11,935 nt of DNA from assembly GCA_021739805.1 (NCBI GenBank), contig JAIPBB010000157.1, positions 1-11,935 on the forward strand. Reading direction: 5' to 3'. Below are positions 5,861 through 11,935 of the stretch, in pieces. The notes under the pieces were generated by a model. It was given only the letters and a program-made list of their open reading frames with translations, had not been told where the DNA came from and did no database searches. The DNA comes from Saprospiraceae bacterium (GTDB lineage Bacteria; Bacteroidota; Bacteroidia; Bacteroidales; JAIPBB01). The position numbers were made by a program, and so were the translations under genes. How positions within the stretch are numbered: position 1 is the first letter of the stretch; the number at the start of each line of letters is the position of its first letter.

Positions 5861-5981
5861 CTAATGACGTCCGAAGGACAAATGACGCCGAAGGCAAATG
5901 ACACCCGAAGGGTAAATGATGCGAAGCAAATGACGCCCGAAGGGCAAATGACACGAAGTAAATGACAGCGAAGCGAATGAC
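5861..5981 (+). repeat. Array of seven GAA-loop mini-hairpins spaced by AATGAC
   Basis: The constant spacer AAATGAC (once AAATGAT) separates seven small inverted repeats that all have GAA at the centre: GTCC-GAA-GGAC (5869-5879), GCC-GAA-GGC (5887-5895), ACCC-GAA-GGGT (5903-5913), TGC-GAA-GCA (5920-5928), GCCC-GAA-GGGC (5935-5945), AC-GAA-GT (5953-5959) and GC-GAA-GC (5968-5974). Stem sequences vary but pairing is kept in every unit. d(GCGAAGC) is an exceptionally stable DNA mini-hairpin, and that exact word occurs twice here. Confidence 0.93.
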
Positions 5982-6055
5982 AGTCAGCAAAAAGCATTAA
6001 TTTAGAATTTACCTTAGTTAAAATCAAAATAGTTACAAATCAACAAACCAAATCA

Positions 6056-6676
6056 ATGTTAGACCATCCACAATATAAATTTATCGAAGACTTTGCAAAA
6101 GCACATTCATTAGAGATAAATAATTATTTAGAAGAGCATAAAACCTACAAAAGTTATTCTTCAACAAAAAGGATTTCTTTGAAAACAACTCATCGAAATT
6201 GGGATTTATTTTATTTGTATTCTGATAACTCTTTTGAGCAAGTTAGGTCGTATTCAGGAATTTTTGTTCCGGTTTATAATAATTATGATTTGGAGTTTAG
6301 TTTCAGGAAAGCTGATGGTTTTGATAAAATAATGAGACGTTTTAATAAGTCGTTTGTCAAAGTTGGTGATAGTGAAATTGATAATGCCTATCTAATCAAA
6401 AGCAACGAAACAAGTTTCTTAAATAGTGTTATAAAAATTAAAGCATTAAGGAAATTTCTTTTAGAAAATAAACAGTTCTTTTTTGAACTTAAAAATTATT
6501 CAACCTTCTTTTATAAATCTAAAGGAGAACATTTATCTTATATTGGCCTGGAAATAATTAATGATTGGCTTACAGATGAAAAACTACTGCTTGAAATGCT
6601 TTGTGTGATGAAAGAAGTTCTTGATGGAATGTTTGCTGCCGGAATTATTTCGGATAAGAAAATGAAAGTTGATTGA
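6056..6676 (+). CDS. Hypothetical protein of unknown function, 206 aa
   Basis: I do not recognise this protein. It has no signal peptide or membrane segment and should be cytoplasmic. Two parts stand out: an aromatic beta-rich middle (WDLFYLYSDNSFEQVRSYSGIFVPVYNNYDLEFSFR, 49-84, in shorter runs), and KVGDSEIDNAYLIKSNE (102-118), a compact motif that could form a conserved core. The C-terminal third is helical (ALRKFLLENKQFF, then WLTDEKLLLEMLCVMKEVLDGM). The middle is loosely reminiscent of DUF3137-type proteins, but I would not assign it. Base composition is AT-rich like its neighbours. The ATG is preceded by AACCAAATCA, with no Shine-Dalgarno site. It stands alone, flanked by the arms of an inverted repeat (5555-5597 and 6830-6864). 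Confidence 0.8.
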   Translation: MLDHPQYKFIEDFAKAHSLEINNYLEEHKTYKSYSSTKRISLKTTHRNWDLFYLYSDNSFEQVRSYSGIFVPVYNNYDLEFSFRKADGFDKIMRRFNKSFVKVGDSEIDNAYLIKSNETSFLNSVIKIKALRKFLLENKQFFFELKNYSTFFYKSKGEHLSYIGLEIINDWLTDEKLLLEMLCVMKEVLDGMFAAGIISDKKMKVD

Positions 6677-6829
6677 AGTGCAGAAGGCTAAGGCTTAGGC
6701 TAAGGAGAAGGATTCTTGTTTCTCGTTTCTCGTTTCTTGCGAAGCTTGCTTCGTCCGTCTGGATTTCTCGCTTCTTGGGAACTCACATACTCAACCATTC
6801 ACCCGCTTTCGTGCTCACCCATTCACCCA

Positions 6830-6864
6830 TTCTCCCCTTCTCATGTTCTTAAGCTCACCTGCTC
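6830..6864 (-). repeat. Right arm of the imperfect inverted repeat flanking the 206-aa gene
   Basis: Read on the minus strand it starts GAGCAGGTGAGCTTAAGAAC and ends GAGAAGGGGAGAA, matching 5555-5597 with three substitutions and an 8-base length difference. Together the arms enclose the GTCATT arrays and the 206-residue gene. Confidence 0.8.
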
Positions 6865-6909
6865 AATTTGAATACCCAATACTGAGCCACCTTCACTTCC
6901 GACTTCTGA

Positions 6910-6965
6910 CTTTTGCCTTTAAACTTTTGCCTTTAAACTTTTGCCTTTAAACTTTTGCCTTTTTA
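6910..6965 (+). repeat. 14-bp tandem repeat, CTTTTGCCTTTAAA (4 units)
   Basis: Three identical units and a fourth ending TTTTTA. The 14-base period may be two 7-base halves (CTTTTGC and CTTTAAA), in keeping with heptamer arrays elsewhere. It is preceded by CTTCACTTCCGACTTCTGAC, related to wording in the 4166-4240 repeat. Confidence 0.92.
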
Positions 6966-6983
6966 CTGAACACCGATTACTCC

Positions 6984-7925
6984 TCACACCCAAAGCTTCC
7001 CCTGCCATGTCCCTCTTTCCTCAAGCCTTATTTCAACTTTCTGAAGTATATGGTCATTACGAATTAGTCCCCAATTTGGTCCTGCAATAAATCTTGGTGG
7101 AACTTCTCCTGCAAATCGTTCAACTACAAAATTTGGATTAAGTCTTTCCAAAAAATCTACCATTAATTCAATATATTCATCAAGTGTAAAAAAGCTAAAT
7201 TGTCCTGGATTTGATTTGTAATCCTTTTCCATTTGAGTCCCTTTAATGATTTGAAGTTGGTGAAACTTTATATTATCCAAAGGCAGAGATGATAGGATTT
7301 CAGCTTCTTTAAGAATTTCTTCTTTACTTTCTCCGGGCAAACCAAAAATTATATGAGCACCAGTTTTAACTCCATAATCATTGGTCATTATTATAGCATC
7401 AACCGCTTGCTGAAAGCTATGTTTTCGATTGATTTTTTCAAGAGTTTTATCATAACAAGATTCAATGCCGTATTCAAGGATTATGTATTTCTTTTTTGAT
7501 ATTTCTTTGAAATATTCCAGCTTTTCTTTATCAATACAATCAGGACGAGTTCCTATCACAAGACCAATGATTCCTTGAATTTCCAGTGCCTGATTATATA
7601 TTTCTTTAAGTTCATTTAATGGGTTATATGTATTGGAATATGCCTGAAAATATGCAAGAAATTTTTCTGCTCTGCGATAGCGATTTGCATGAAATTCAAT
7701 GCCTTCTTCAATTTGTTGTTTTATTGATTTTTCTGGAGTACAATAGGAAGGATTAAAAGCATCATTATTACAATAACTACAACCACCAATTCCTAAACTT
7801 CCATCTCGATTTGGACAAGTGAAACCTGCATCAATTGTAACCTTTTGCACTCTTTCTCCAAACTGCTGTTTGAAATATTGAGCATATGCATTAAAGCGGC
7901 GGTTATGATTCCAGGGGTAATCCAT
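6984..7925 (-). CDS. Radical SAM protein of the YhcC family (TIGR01212)
   Basis: This 313-residue protein carries the radical SAM cluster cysteines in [16 protein letters not shown] (Cys37, Cys49, Cys52). The long C-x11-C-x2-C spacing and the [13 protein letters not shown] context are typical of the YhcC group. [10 protein letters not shown] (192-201) is the GxPGE strand, and VIGTRPDC (about 122-129) supports SAM binding. Length is close to E. coli YhcC (about 309), and the start at [19 protein letters not shown] fits the family. The enzyme would use a [4Fe-4S] cluster to cleave SAM; its substrate is not established, and related proteins act on tRNA. A Bacteroidota promoter lies so close to the ATG that the transcript may be leaderless, and that promoter overlaps the terminator of the upstream transporter gene. 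Confidence 0.93.
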   Translation of the reverse strand: MDYPWNHNRRFNAYAQYFKQQFGERVQKVTIDAGFTCPNRDGSLGIGGCSYCNNDAFNPSYCTPEKSIKQQIEEGIEFHANRYRRAEKFLAYFQAYSNTYNPLNELKEIYNQALEIQGIIGLVIGTRPDCIDKEKLEYFKEISKKKYIILEYGIESCYDKTLEKINRKHSFQQAVDAIIMTNDYGVKTGAHIIFGLPGESKEEILKEAEILSSLPLDNIKFHQLQIIKGTQMEKDYKSNPGQFSFFTLDEYIELMVDFLERLNPNFVVERFAGEVPPRFIAGPNWGLIRNDHILQKVEIRLEERGTWQGKLWV

Positions 7926-7929
7926 AATG

Positions 7930-7961
7930 CAAAAGTATGTATAAAAACAAAGCCTCCCAAA
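7930..7961 (-). promoter_or_regulatory. Candidate promoter of the radical SAM gene, overlapping a terminator
   Basis: On the minus strand TTTG (7958-7961), 20 bases, then TACTTTTG (7930-7937) match TTTG-N19-21-TAnnTTTG exactly. Only four bases (CATT) separate the -7 element from the ATG at 7925, so transcription would start at or next to the start codon. The -33 element falls in the loop of the transporter terminator. Confidence 0.6.
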
Positions 7962-7978
7962 ATCAATTGAGAGGCTTT
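7949..7978 (-). terminator. Rho-independent terminator of the peptide transporter gene
   Basis: On the minus strand AAAGCCTC (7971-7978) pairs with GAGGCTTT (7949-7956) across a 14-base loop. It is followed by GTTTTTAT, a short U-rich tail. It begins 20 bases after the transporter stop codon. On the plus strand the same stem is followed by only AAGTATTAT, so the minus-strand reading is preferred. Confidence 0.8.
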
Positions 7979-7997
7979 AAGTATTATATGAAATGCT

Positions 7998-9527
7998 TTA
8001 TCTAGCTACTCTTTCAAGCCATCTTAGCATAAATATCATAGTTAACATTGAAATCGCACAAGCAACAACAAATATTCCCCATGTCATCCAAATTGGAATA
8101 GTTTGATATAAAACAGCACCAATAAATAATAATTGATTTCCTAATGCTGTTGCACCTAACCATCCACCTTGCATAACACCTTGATATTGTGGAGGAGCTA
8201 CTTTCGACACAAATGAAATACCTAATGGACTTATAAATAATTCGGCAACAGTCAAAATAAAATAAGTACCCATTAATAAGTATGGAGTGACTTTTTGACT
8301 TTCAGCAAGAGGACTACCACCAATATTTGGATTTATTGTTTCAAAAAGTGGAACACCTATAGAGCCAACTGACATAACAACAAAACCTAAAGCTGCTATA
8401 AACATACCAATAGCAATTTTCTTGGGTGTTGATGGTTCTTTACCTTTAGACCTTAGCCAACCGAACAGACCAACAATTATTGGCGTTAAGAAAACCACAA
8501 AGAATGGATTCATTGATTGGAATATCTCAGCAGATAACTCCCAGGAACCAAGTTTTAATACAGTGTAATCTCTTGCAAAATATGTTAAAGTTAGACCATT
8601 TTGATGGAAAGAGAACCAGAAGAAAATAACAACTCCAAACACAGCAAATAATGCATACATACGTTGTTTAACTTCTTTGATGTCCATTTGGATTTCTTCT
8701 CTGGAATTTTCTTCATGAGAAGCTTTTTTAGAACCTTTTGGATTAGGGAAGTGTTTTTTATTAGTCATATAGATTACAAAGGAAATTGCCATAGCAATAA
8801 TCGCAACTCCAAAAGCATAATGAAATCCTGTTGTGAAAACATTCAAATATTCGTTAGCAAAGGATTCCAAACTAGTAATCTCATTGCCACTAACTTTAGA
8901 AGCCAAAGTTTGGAAAGCTGCTTCATTTTCAGGTTTCATTGTGTGATTAAGAAATGAATGACAAAGTCCCGGAAGCTCTGCATTATATTCAAATGCATTG
9001 CTGTTTAGCCACCAATTTCTCATACTAATTGCAGCAAAAGGAGCGAAAATTGCCCCGACATTAATAAACATATAAAATATGGAAAATCCTGAATCTCTTA
9101 AGCTGCCGTATTTTGGATTGTCGTACATTTGACCAACTAAAGCTTGCAGATTTCCTTTGAATAAACCATTACCAAATGCAATAACAAACAAAGCAAGACA
9201 AGTTAAAATCAAATATAGAGTTTGATTTGCAACAGGAGTTTTTGAAGGGATTGCCATCAGTAAATACCCAGATGCCATAACAATAAGACCAACCATAATG
9301 GTTCCCTTATAGTTTCTTGTTTTATCAGCAATGATTCCACCGACTAATGATAAGACATAAATCAATGCATAAAAAGTGGAGTAAATGTAACCTGTATTTT
9401 GTCCATCTAATCCGAATTTCGATTGAATAAACAAGGCCAAAATTGCCATCATTGTGTAAAACCCAAAGCGTTCGCCCATGTTTGCAAGTGCCGACGCAAT
9501 TAATCCTTTAGGATGTCCTTTAAACAT
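7998..9527 (-). CDS. Proton-dependent oligo/dipeptide transporter (POT/PTR2 family, MFS)
   Basis: A 509-residue inner-membrane protein with about 12-14 hydrophobic segments. POT signatures are present: NMGERFGFYTMMAIL (16-30), LVGGIIADKTRNYKG (61-75), GNGLFKGNLQALVG (119-132) and FSIFYMFINVGAIFAPFA (148-165), the PTR2 FYxxINxG motif. WFSFHQNGLTLTYFA is the TM7 region. The family imports di- and tripeptides with protons. In the ExxERFxYY motif the first glutamate is Asn16 here while Glu19-Arg20 remain; I believe this is common in the Bacteroidota branch that starts MFKGxPKG, so it is not read as a defect. A soluble insertion of about 65 residues (roughly 170-235) follows the PTR2 motif. It has its own promoter (9579-9609) and terminator (7949-7978), so it is monocistronic. 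Confidence 0.95.
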   Translation of the reverse strand: MFKGHPKGLIASALANMGERFGFYTMMAILALFIQSKFGLDGQNTGYIYSTFYALIYVLSLVGGIIADKTRNYKGTIMVGLIVMASGYLLMAIPSKTPVANQTLYLILTCLALFVIAFGNGLFKGNLQALVGQMYDNPKYGSLRDSGFSIFYMFINVGAIFAPFAAISMRNWWLNSNAFEYNAELPGLCHSFLNHTMKPENEAAFQTLASKVSGNEITSLESFANEYLNVFTTGFHYAFGVAIIAMAISFVIYMTNKKHFPNPKGSKKASHEENSREEIQMDIKEVKQRMYALFAVFGVVIFFWFSFHQNGLTLTYFARDYTVLKLGSWELSAEIFQSMNPFFVVFLTPIIVGLFGWLRSKGKEPSTPKKIAIGMFIAALGFVVMSVGSIGVPLFETINPNIGGSPLAESQKVTPYLLMGTYFILTVAELFISPLGISFVSKVAPPQYQGVMQGGWLGATALGNQLLFIGAVLYQTIPIWMTWGIFVVACAISMLTMIFMLRWLERVAR

Positions 9528-9578
9528 TTTATAAGTTTTTAGTTAATAATTATTTTCTTAATTGGTTTTAAAAGCCTA

Positions 9579-9609
9579 CAAAAATAGTCAAATTTTTATC
9601 TTATCCAAA
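9579..9609 (-). promoter_or_regulatory. Bacteroidota promoter of the peptide transporter gene
   Basis: On the minus strand TTTG (9606-9609), 19 bases, TATTTTTG (9579-9586) is an exact match to the Bacteroidota -33/-7 consensus TTTG-N19-TAnnTTTG. It leaves an AT-rich leader of about 45 bases before the ATG at 9527. This is the clearest promoter in the window and supports the taxonomic call. Confidence 0.78.
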
Positions 9610-9656
9610 TGATGATGAAAAAAGTGAAAAGAGGTGGTTCGAAAATAATAAATCAA

Positions 9657-11747
9657 TCAAAATTTAATTCTTAATTGAGCCTTAACTTCTGATTTTGTAT
9701 TGCCGTCAATTTGTGTGAGACCGGAGCTTATAATATCTTTATTGCTATAATAAGTTTGTGAGTATTTTAACCAAAATGTAATTTTATCGGTTATTTTATA
9801 ATTCAGTAAAACATAAAATCTGCTCCCCTTATAATAATAAGCCGGGATTGAAAAAGCATATAAAACATCACTTTCGTAAGCATAAAGTCTTGAATCATAT
9901 GTGTCGGTATCAAAAAGTGCATATCGCATTGAAACCGACCAGGGTTTATTTGGATTATAAGTGATATCGTGATAAATCAGATATCCTTTTGATGCTTCGC
10001 TGCCTTCTACATTATAAAGCATATACTCAAAGCGATCTTTCATTGTGATTGATTGTGAAACAGAATATGAAATATGATAGCGATAACTTTCCTTAGTTCT
10101 TTCCACCAATTTAGTGATTGCATCAATTTCTGATGAACCGTTTTGCATTTTATCTTCTTTTCTGTATCGGAAATACATATTTGTTTTTCTGGATAAAGAA
10201 TAATTGATTTGACCCAAATATTCAACACCGTTTGAAGGAGCATCGGTTCGGAATTTCATCCAGGGAAATTGAAAATTATCCATATAAGCTGAAATAGATA
10301 TTTTGCTACTCAGGTTTGATGACATTCCTAAATAGATTCCTTTTTCGTTAACTGGACTTCCATTTTCGGAAAAAGCAGCGGAATAAAAAGATTGATAATT
10401 TTTTTGATAGTTTCGATGAAGAATAGATAAAAGAAGTTGCGGGTGAAGGCTAACTAAAGCTCCATTCACATAAGCATAACCGCCGTTTTCGCTTCTTGCA
10501 AATTCACCAAAAATGCTGACTTTTTTAAATGAATAACTATAATCAACTCCGATGTTTGAGTTTTCTTTGCCATAAAAACTAAAGCTGTTATATAGCTCTG
10601 TTTTCTTTTCAAGGCTTACATTATATTTAGTTTTGTATGCTGTAGCCCCAATATTTAAACCTTTATTGCTGTATTTAATATTTGTTCCGAAAAGAGTTTG
10701 TTTAACTGCATCCCTGTTTTCAATTTCCGAAGGTGTTGCATGATATCCTGTTTCCTGAAGTGATGAAATATAAAGAGCCTCATTATTTAATGTGTCGCTG
10801 GCAGAAATATTACCGTCTATTTTTTTGCTGGAATAAAAGGCAGTGAAATAAAATTTACCCAGACTAACAGTAGTTGCAGCTCCCCGCATAAAACCATTTT
10901 CATTTGCTGAAGAATATTTCCTTACTCCACTTCCTTGTTTTTTAATATTTATTGCATCGGATGATTTACCAAAACTCAAACCAGACCATAAAGTTAATCC
11001 CTGTCCGAATTGCAAATGATAATCACCAAGAGCAAATGATTCAACTCTTCCAAAATTGCTAAGGAAAAGGTGTGAAGAATAATAATCGAATCCGTTTTTG
11101 TTATTACCTGAAAAGAATTCTTCGCCTGCATCTTTTTCAGCAGTAATCCCAAAGCTGACTTTGTTAGAATACTTAAAATTATAACGCAAATAAAGTTTGT
11201 CGGGGCTTCCCAGATATCGTGAATTTGGACTCGCATTCAAAGTAGAATCATCAATTTCAGAAAATCCTTGTTGTTCTTCCAATACTCTTTGATATCTTAA
11301 AAACAAAGTGCTTTTGCCATATTTGAAAACATTCTTCGCCTTGAAATTTTGTTTTTTCTGAATTTCTGTTGTTGAAACAAATGGGAGAATTCTGTAAATC
11401 ACATCCAAATTGAAACTTTCAACTGATTGAAGTTCATAAGTAGAAGCCAACGGTCCGAAATTTTTAATATGATTTAAAAGGTTTTGGATTTGGATTTCGT
11501 TTAAAACAATTAACTTCTGTAAATCTGCTTCAGTTGCGGAGTTTAGGTTTATTGGATTTTGAGCAAGTTCAGTAAGTCCTTCAACAAGGGTGGTATAATC
11601 AAGTTCTGCATCAAATTCTTCAGCAATATTTTCAATAAGCTGGTCGATATTCATTCTTTCATAAGAAATCGAAGTATCAGCAACCTGACTCATTCCACTT
11701 AGAGTGAAAATTGTAAAAATTGAGAATATTAATACTGTTTTTTTCAA
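9657..11747 (-). CDS. Helix-hairpin-helix (ComEA-like) outer-membrane beta-barrel protein
   Basis: A 696-residue secreted protein with an N-terminal signal peptide (KKTVLIFSIFTIFTLSG, cleavage near 20). A helical segment follows with ComEA-like helix-hairpin-helix features at about 65-122 (NPINLNSATEADLQKLIVL, then IKNFGPLASTYELQSV). The remainder (about 140-696) is made of alternating aromatic/polar strands typical of an outer-membrane barrel and ends KAQLRIKF, with the terminal phenylalanine used in barrel insertion. Proteins with this build are widespread in Bacteroidota; their role is not settled, and DNA binding by the HhH part is only an analogy with ComEA. The first codon must be TTG (11745-11747), because an in-frame TAA lies six codons upstream and the next ATG (codon 19) would remove the signal peptide. 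The heptamer array begins right at the start codon. Confidence 0.85.
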   Translation of the reverse strand: MKKTVLIFSIFTIFTLSGMSQVADTSISYERMNIDQLIENIAEEFDAELDYTTLVEGLTELAQNPINLNSATEADLQKLIVLNEIQIQNLLNHIKNFGPLASTYELQSVESFNLDVIYRILPFVSTTEIQKKQNFKAKNVFKYGKSTLFLRYQRVLEEQQGFSEIDDSTLNASPNSRYLGSPDKLYLRYNFKYSNKVSFGITAEKDAGEEFFSGNNKNGFDYYSSHLFLSNFGRVESFALGDYHLQFGQGLTLWSGLSFGKSSDAINIKKQGSGVRKYSSANENGFMRGAATTVSLGKFYFTAFYSSKKIDGNISASDTLNNEALYISSLQETGYHATPSEIENRDAVKQTLFGTNIKYSNKGLNIGATAYKTKYNVSLEKKTELYNSFSFYGKENSNIGVDYSYSFKKVSIFGEFARSENGGYAYVNGALVSLHPQLLLSILHRNYQKNYQSFYSAAFSENGSPVNEKGIYLGMSSNLSSKISISAYMDNFQFPWMKFRTDAPSNGVEYLGQINYSLSRKTNMYFRYRKEDKMQNGSSEIDAITKLVERTKESYRYHISYSVSQSITMKDRFEYMLYNVEGSEASKGYLIYHDITYNPNKPWSVSMRYALFDTDTYDSRLYAYESDVLYAFSIPAYYYKGSRFYVLLNYKITDKITFWLKYSQTYYSNKDIISSGLTQIDGNTKSEVKAQLRIKF

Positions 11748-11748
11748 T

Positions 11749-11935
11749 TTGTTTCTTGTTTCTTGTTACTCGTTTCTTGTTACTCGTTACTTGTTACTCG
11801 TTACTTGTTACTCGTTACTTGTTGCTCGTTACTTGTTGCTCGTTACTTGTTGCTCGTTACTTGTTGCTCGTTACTTGTTGCTCGTTACTTGTTGCTCGTT
11901 ACTTGTTGCTCGTTACTTGTTGCTCGTTACTTGTT
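11749..11935 (+). repeat. Heptamer tandem array (TTGTTAC/TCGTTAC) running off the right edge
   Basis: About 26 consecutive 7-base units. They begin TTGTTTC, TTGTTTC, TTGTTAC, TCGTTTC and settle into an alternating 14-base pattern, first TTGTTAC-TCGTTAC, then TTGTTGC-TCGTTAC through the edge. The array is homogeneous at the outer end and degenerate near the gene. It occupies the entire visible upstream region of the outer-membrane protein gene, starting one base from its TTG start codon. Confidence 0.95.

Larger units (their letters stand above)
5548..6055. other. 508-bp non-coding repeat region with opposed GTCATT/AATGAC arrays
   Basis: No gene is supported here. The left end (5555-5597) is one arm of an inverted repeat whose partner is at 6830-6864. 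Then comes a GTCATT array (5602-5817), a short centre with the palindrome GATAGCTATC (5823-5832), an array of AATGAC-spaced mini-hairpins (5861-5981), and an AT-rich leader (5990-6055) before the next gene. A minus-strand frame at 5812-6027 is open only because of the repeats. Confidence 0.85.
6677..6983. other. 307-bp non-coding region with several repeat types
   Basis: It contains heptamers TTGTTTC, TCGTTTC, TCGTTTC (6716-6736), a hairpin CGAAGC-TT-GCTTCG (6740-6753), CATTCACCC-type near-repeats (about 6797-6830), the right arm of the inverted repeat (6830-6864), and a 14-base tandem array (6910-6965). No coding frame and no clear terminator for either flanking gene were found. Confidence 0.8.

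Noticed and set aside
5602..5981. Possible CRISPR array
   Set aside because: The repeats are 6-21 bases with no unique spacers of 30 bases or so, the two halves have opposite orientation, and no cas gene is nearby.
5812..6027. Minus-strand open frame of 71 codons with a repeated VICPSG-like pattern
   Set aside because: It is the translation of the AATGAC mini-hairpin array; the repeated peptide follows the DNA repeat and there is no independent coding signal.
5548..6055. Replication origin suggested by the repeat density
   Set aside because: No DnaA-box cluster, dnaA, dnaN or partition gene was seen; the repeats are of a different character.
8664..8957. Plus-strand open frame inside the transporter gene
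   Set aside because: It is antisense to a well-conserved POT gene and shows no family features of its own.

Overview
The window looks like a piece of a low-GC Bacteroidota chromosome. Three things point that way. The partial gene at the left edge matches the C-terminal end of a FabZ-type dehydratase and sits 5 bases before lpxA, which is the usual Bacteroidota lpxC/fabZ-lpxA order (the LpxC half is outside the window). Several genes have upstream matches to the Bacteroidota promoter pattern TTTG-N19-21-TAnnTTTG. Start codons are preceded by A-rich sequence rather than clear Shine-Dalgarno sites. No rRNA, tRNA, transposase, integrase or CRISPR array was seen.

Layout. (1) 1-971: lipid A / fatty-acid core genes, the 3' end of fabZ (probably an lpxC-fabZ fusion) and lpxA. 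(2) 972-6983: an accessory stretch in which every gene or gene pair is separated by short-period repeats or inverted repeats. It holds a four-helix-bundle (23S-IVS-type) protein enclosed by a perfect 28-bp inverted repeat; a DNA methyltransferase and a convergent PD-(D/E)xK-like protein that together look like a type II restriction-modification pair; an SPFH membrane protein followed by a 58-residue ribbon-helix-helix (Arc-like) protein; and an unrecognised 206-residue protein. (3) 6984-11747: three minus-strand genes, a YhcC-type radical SAM protein, a POT-family peptide transporter and a helix-hairpin-helix outer-membrane protein. (4) 11748-11935: a tandem heptamer array that runs off the window and touches the start codon of the last gene.

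How the genes relate. LpxA and FabZ share the 3-hydroxyacyl-ACP pool, so their linkage has a clear metabolic logic. The methyltransferase and putative nuclease are proposed as a modification/restriction pair from position and motifs only. The SPFH gene has a plausible Bacteroidota promoter with an 8+8 dyad overlapping the expected transcription start; the Arc-like protein downstream is an obvious, untested candidate to bind it. The transporter, radical SAM gene and outer-membrane protein are probably separate transcription units: a terminator follows the transporter, and the radical SAM gene has its own promoter overlapping that terminator.

The least expected signals are in the non-coding DNA. 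At 5861-5981 there are seven consecutive small hairpins, each with an invariant GAA loop, whose stems differ in sequence but keep base pairing, separated by a constant AATGA(C/T) word. The 28-bp inverted repeat around the four-helix-bundle gene would place the whole gene in the loop of a transcript hairpin, reminiscent of the intervening sequences in 23S rRNA that encode the same protein family.
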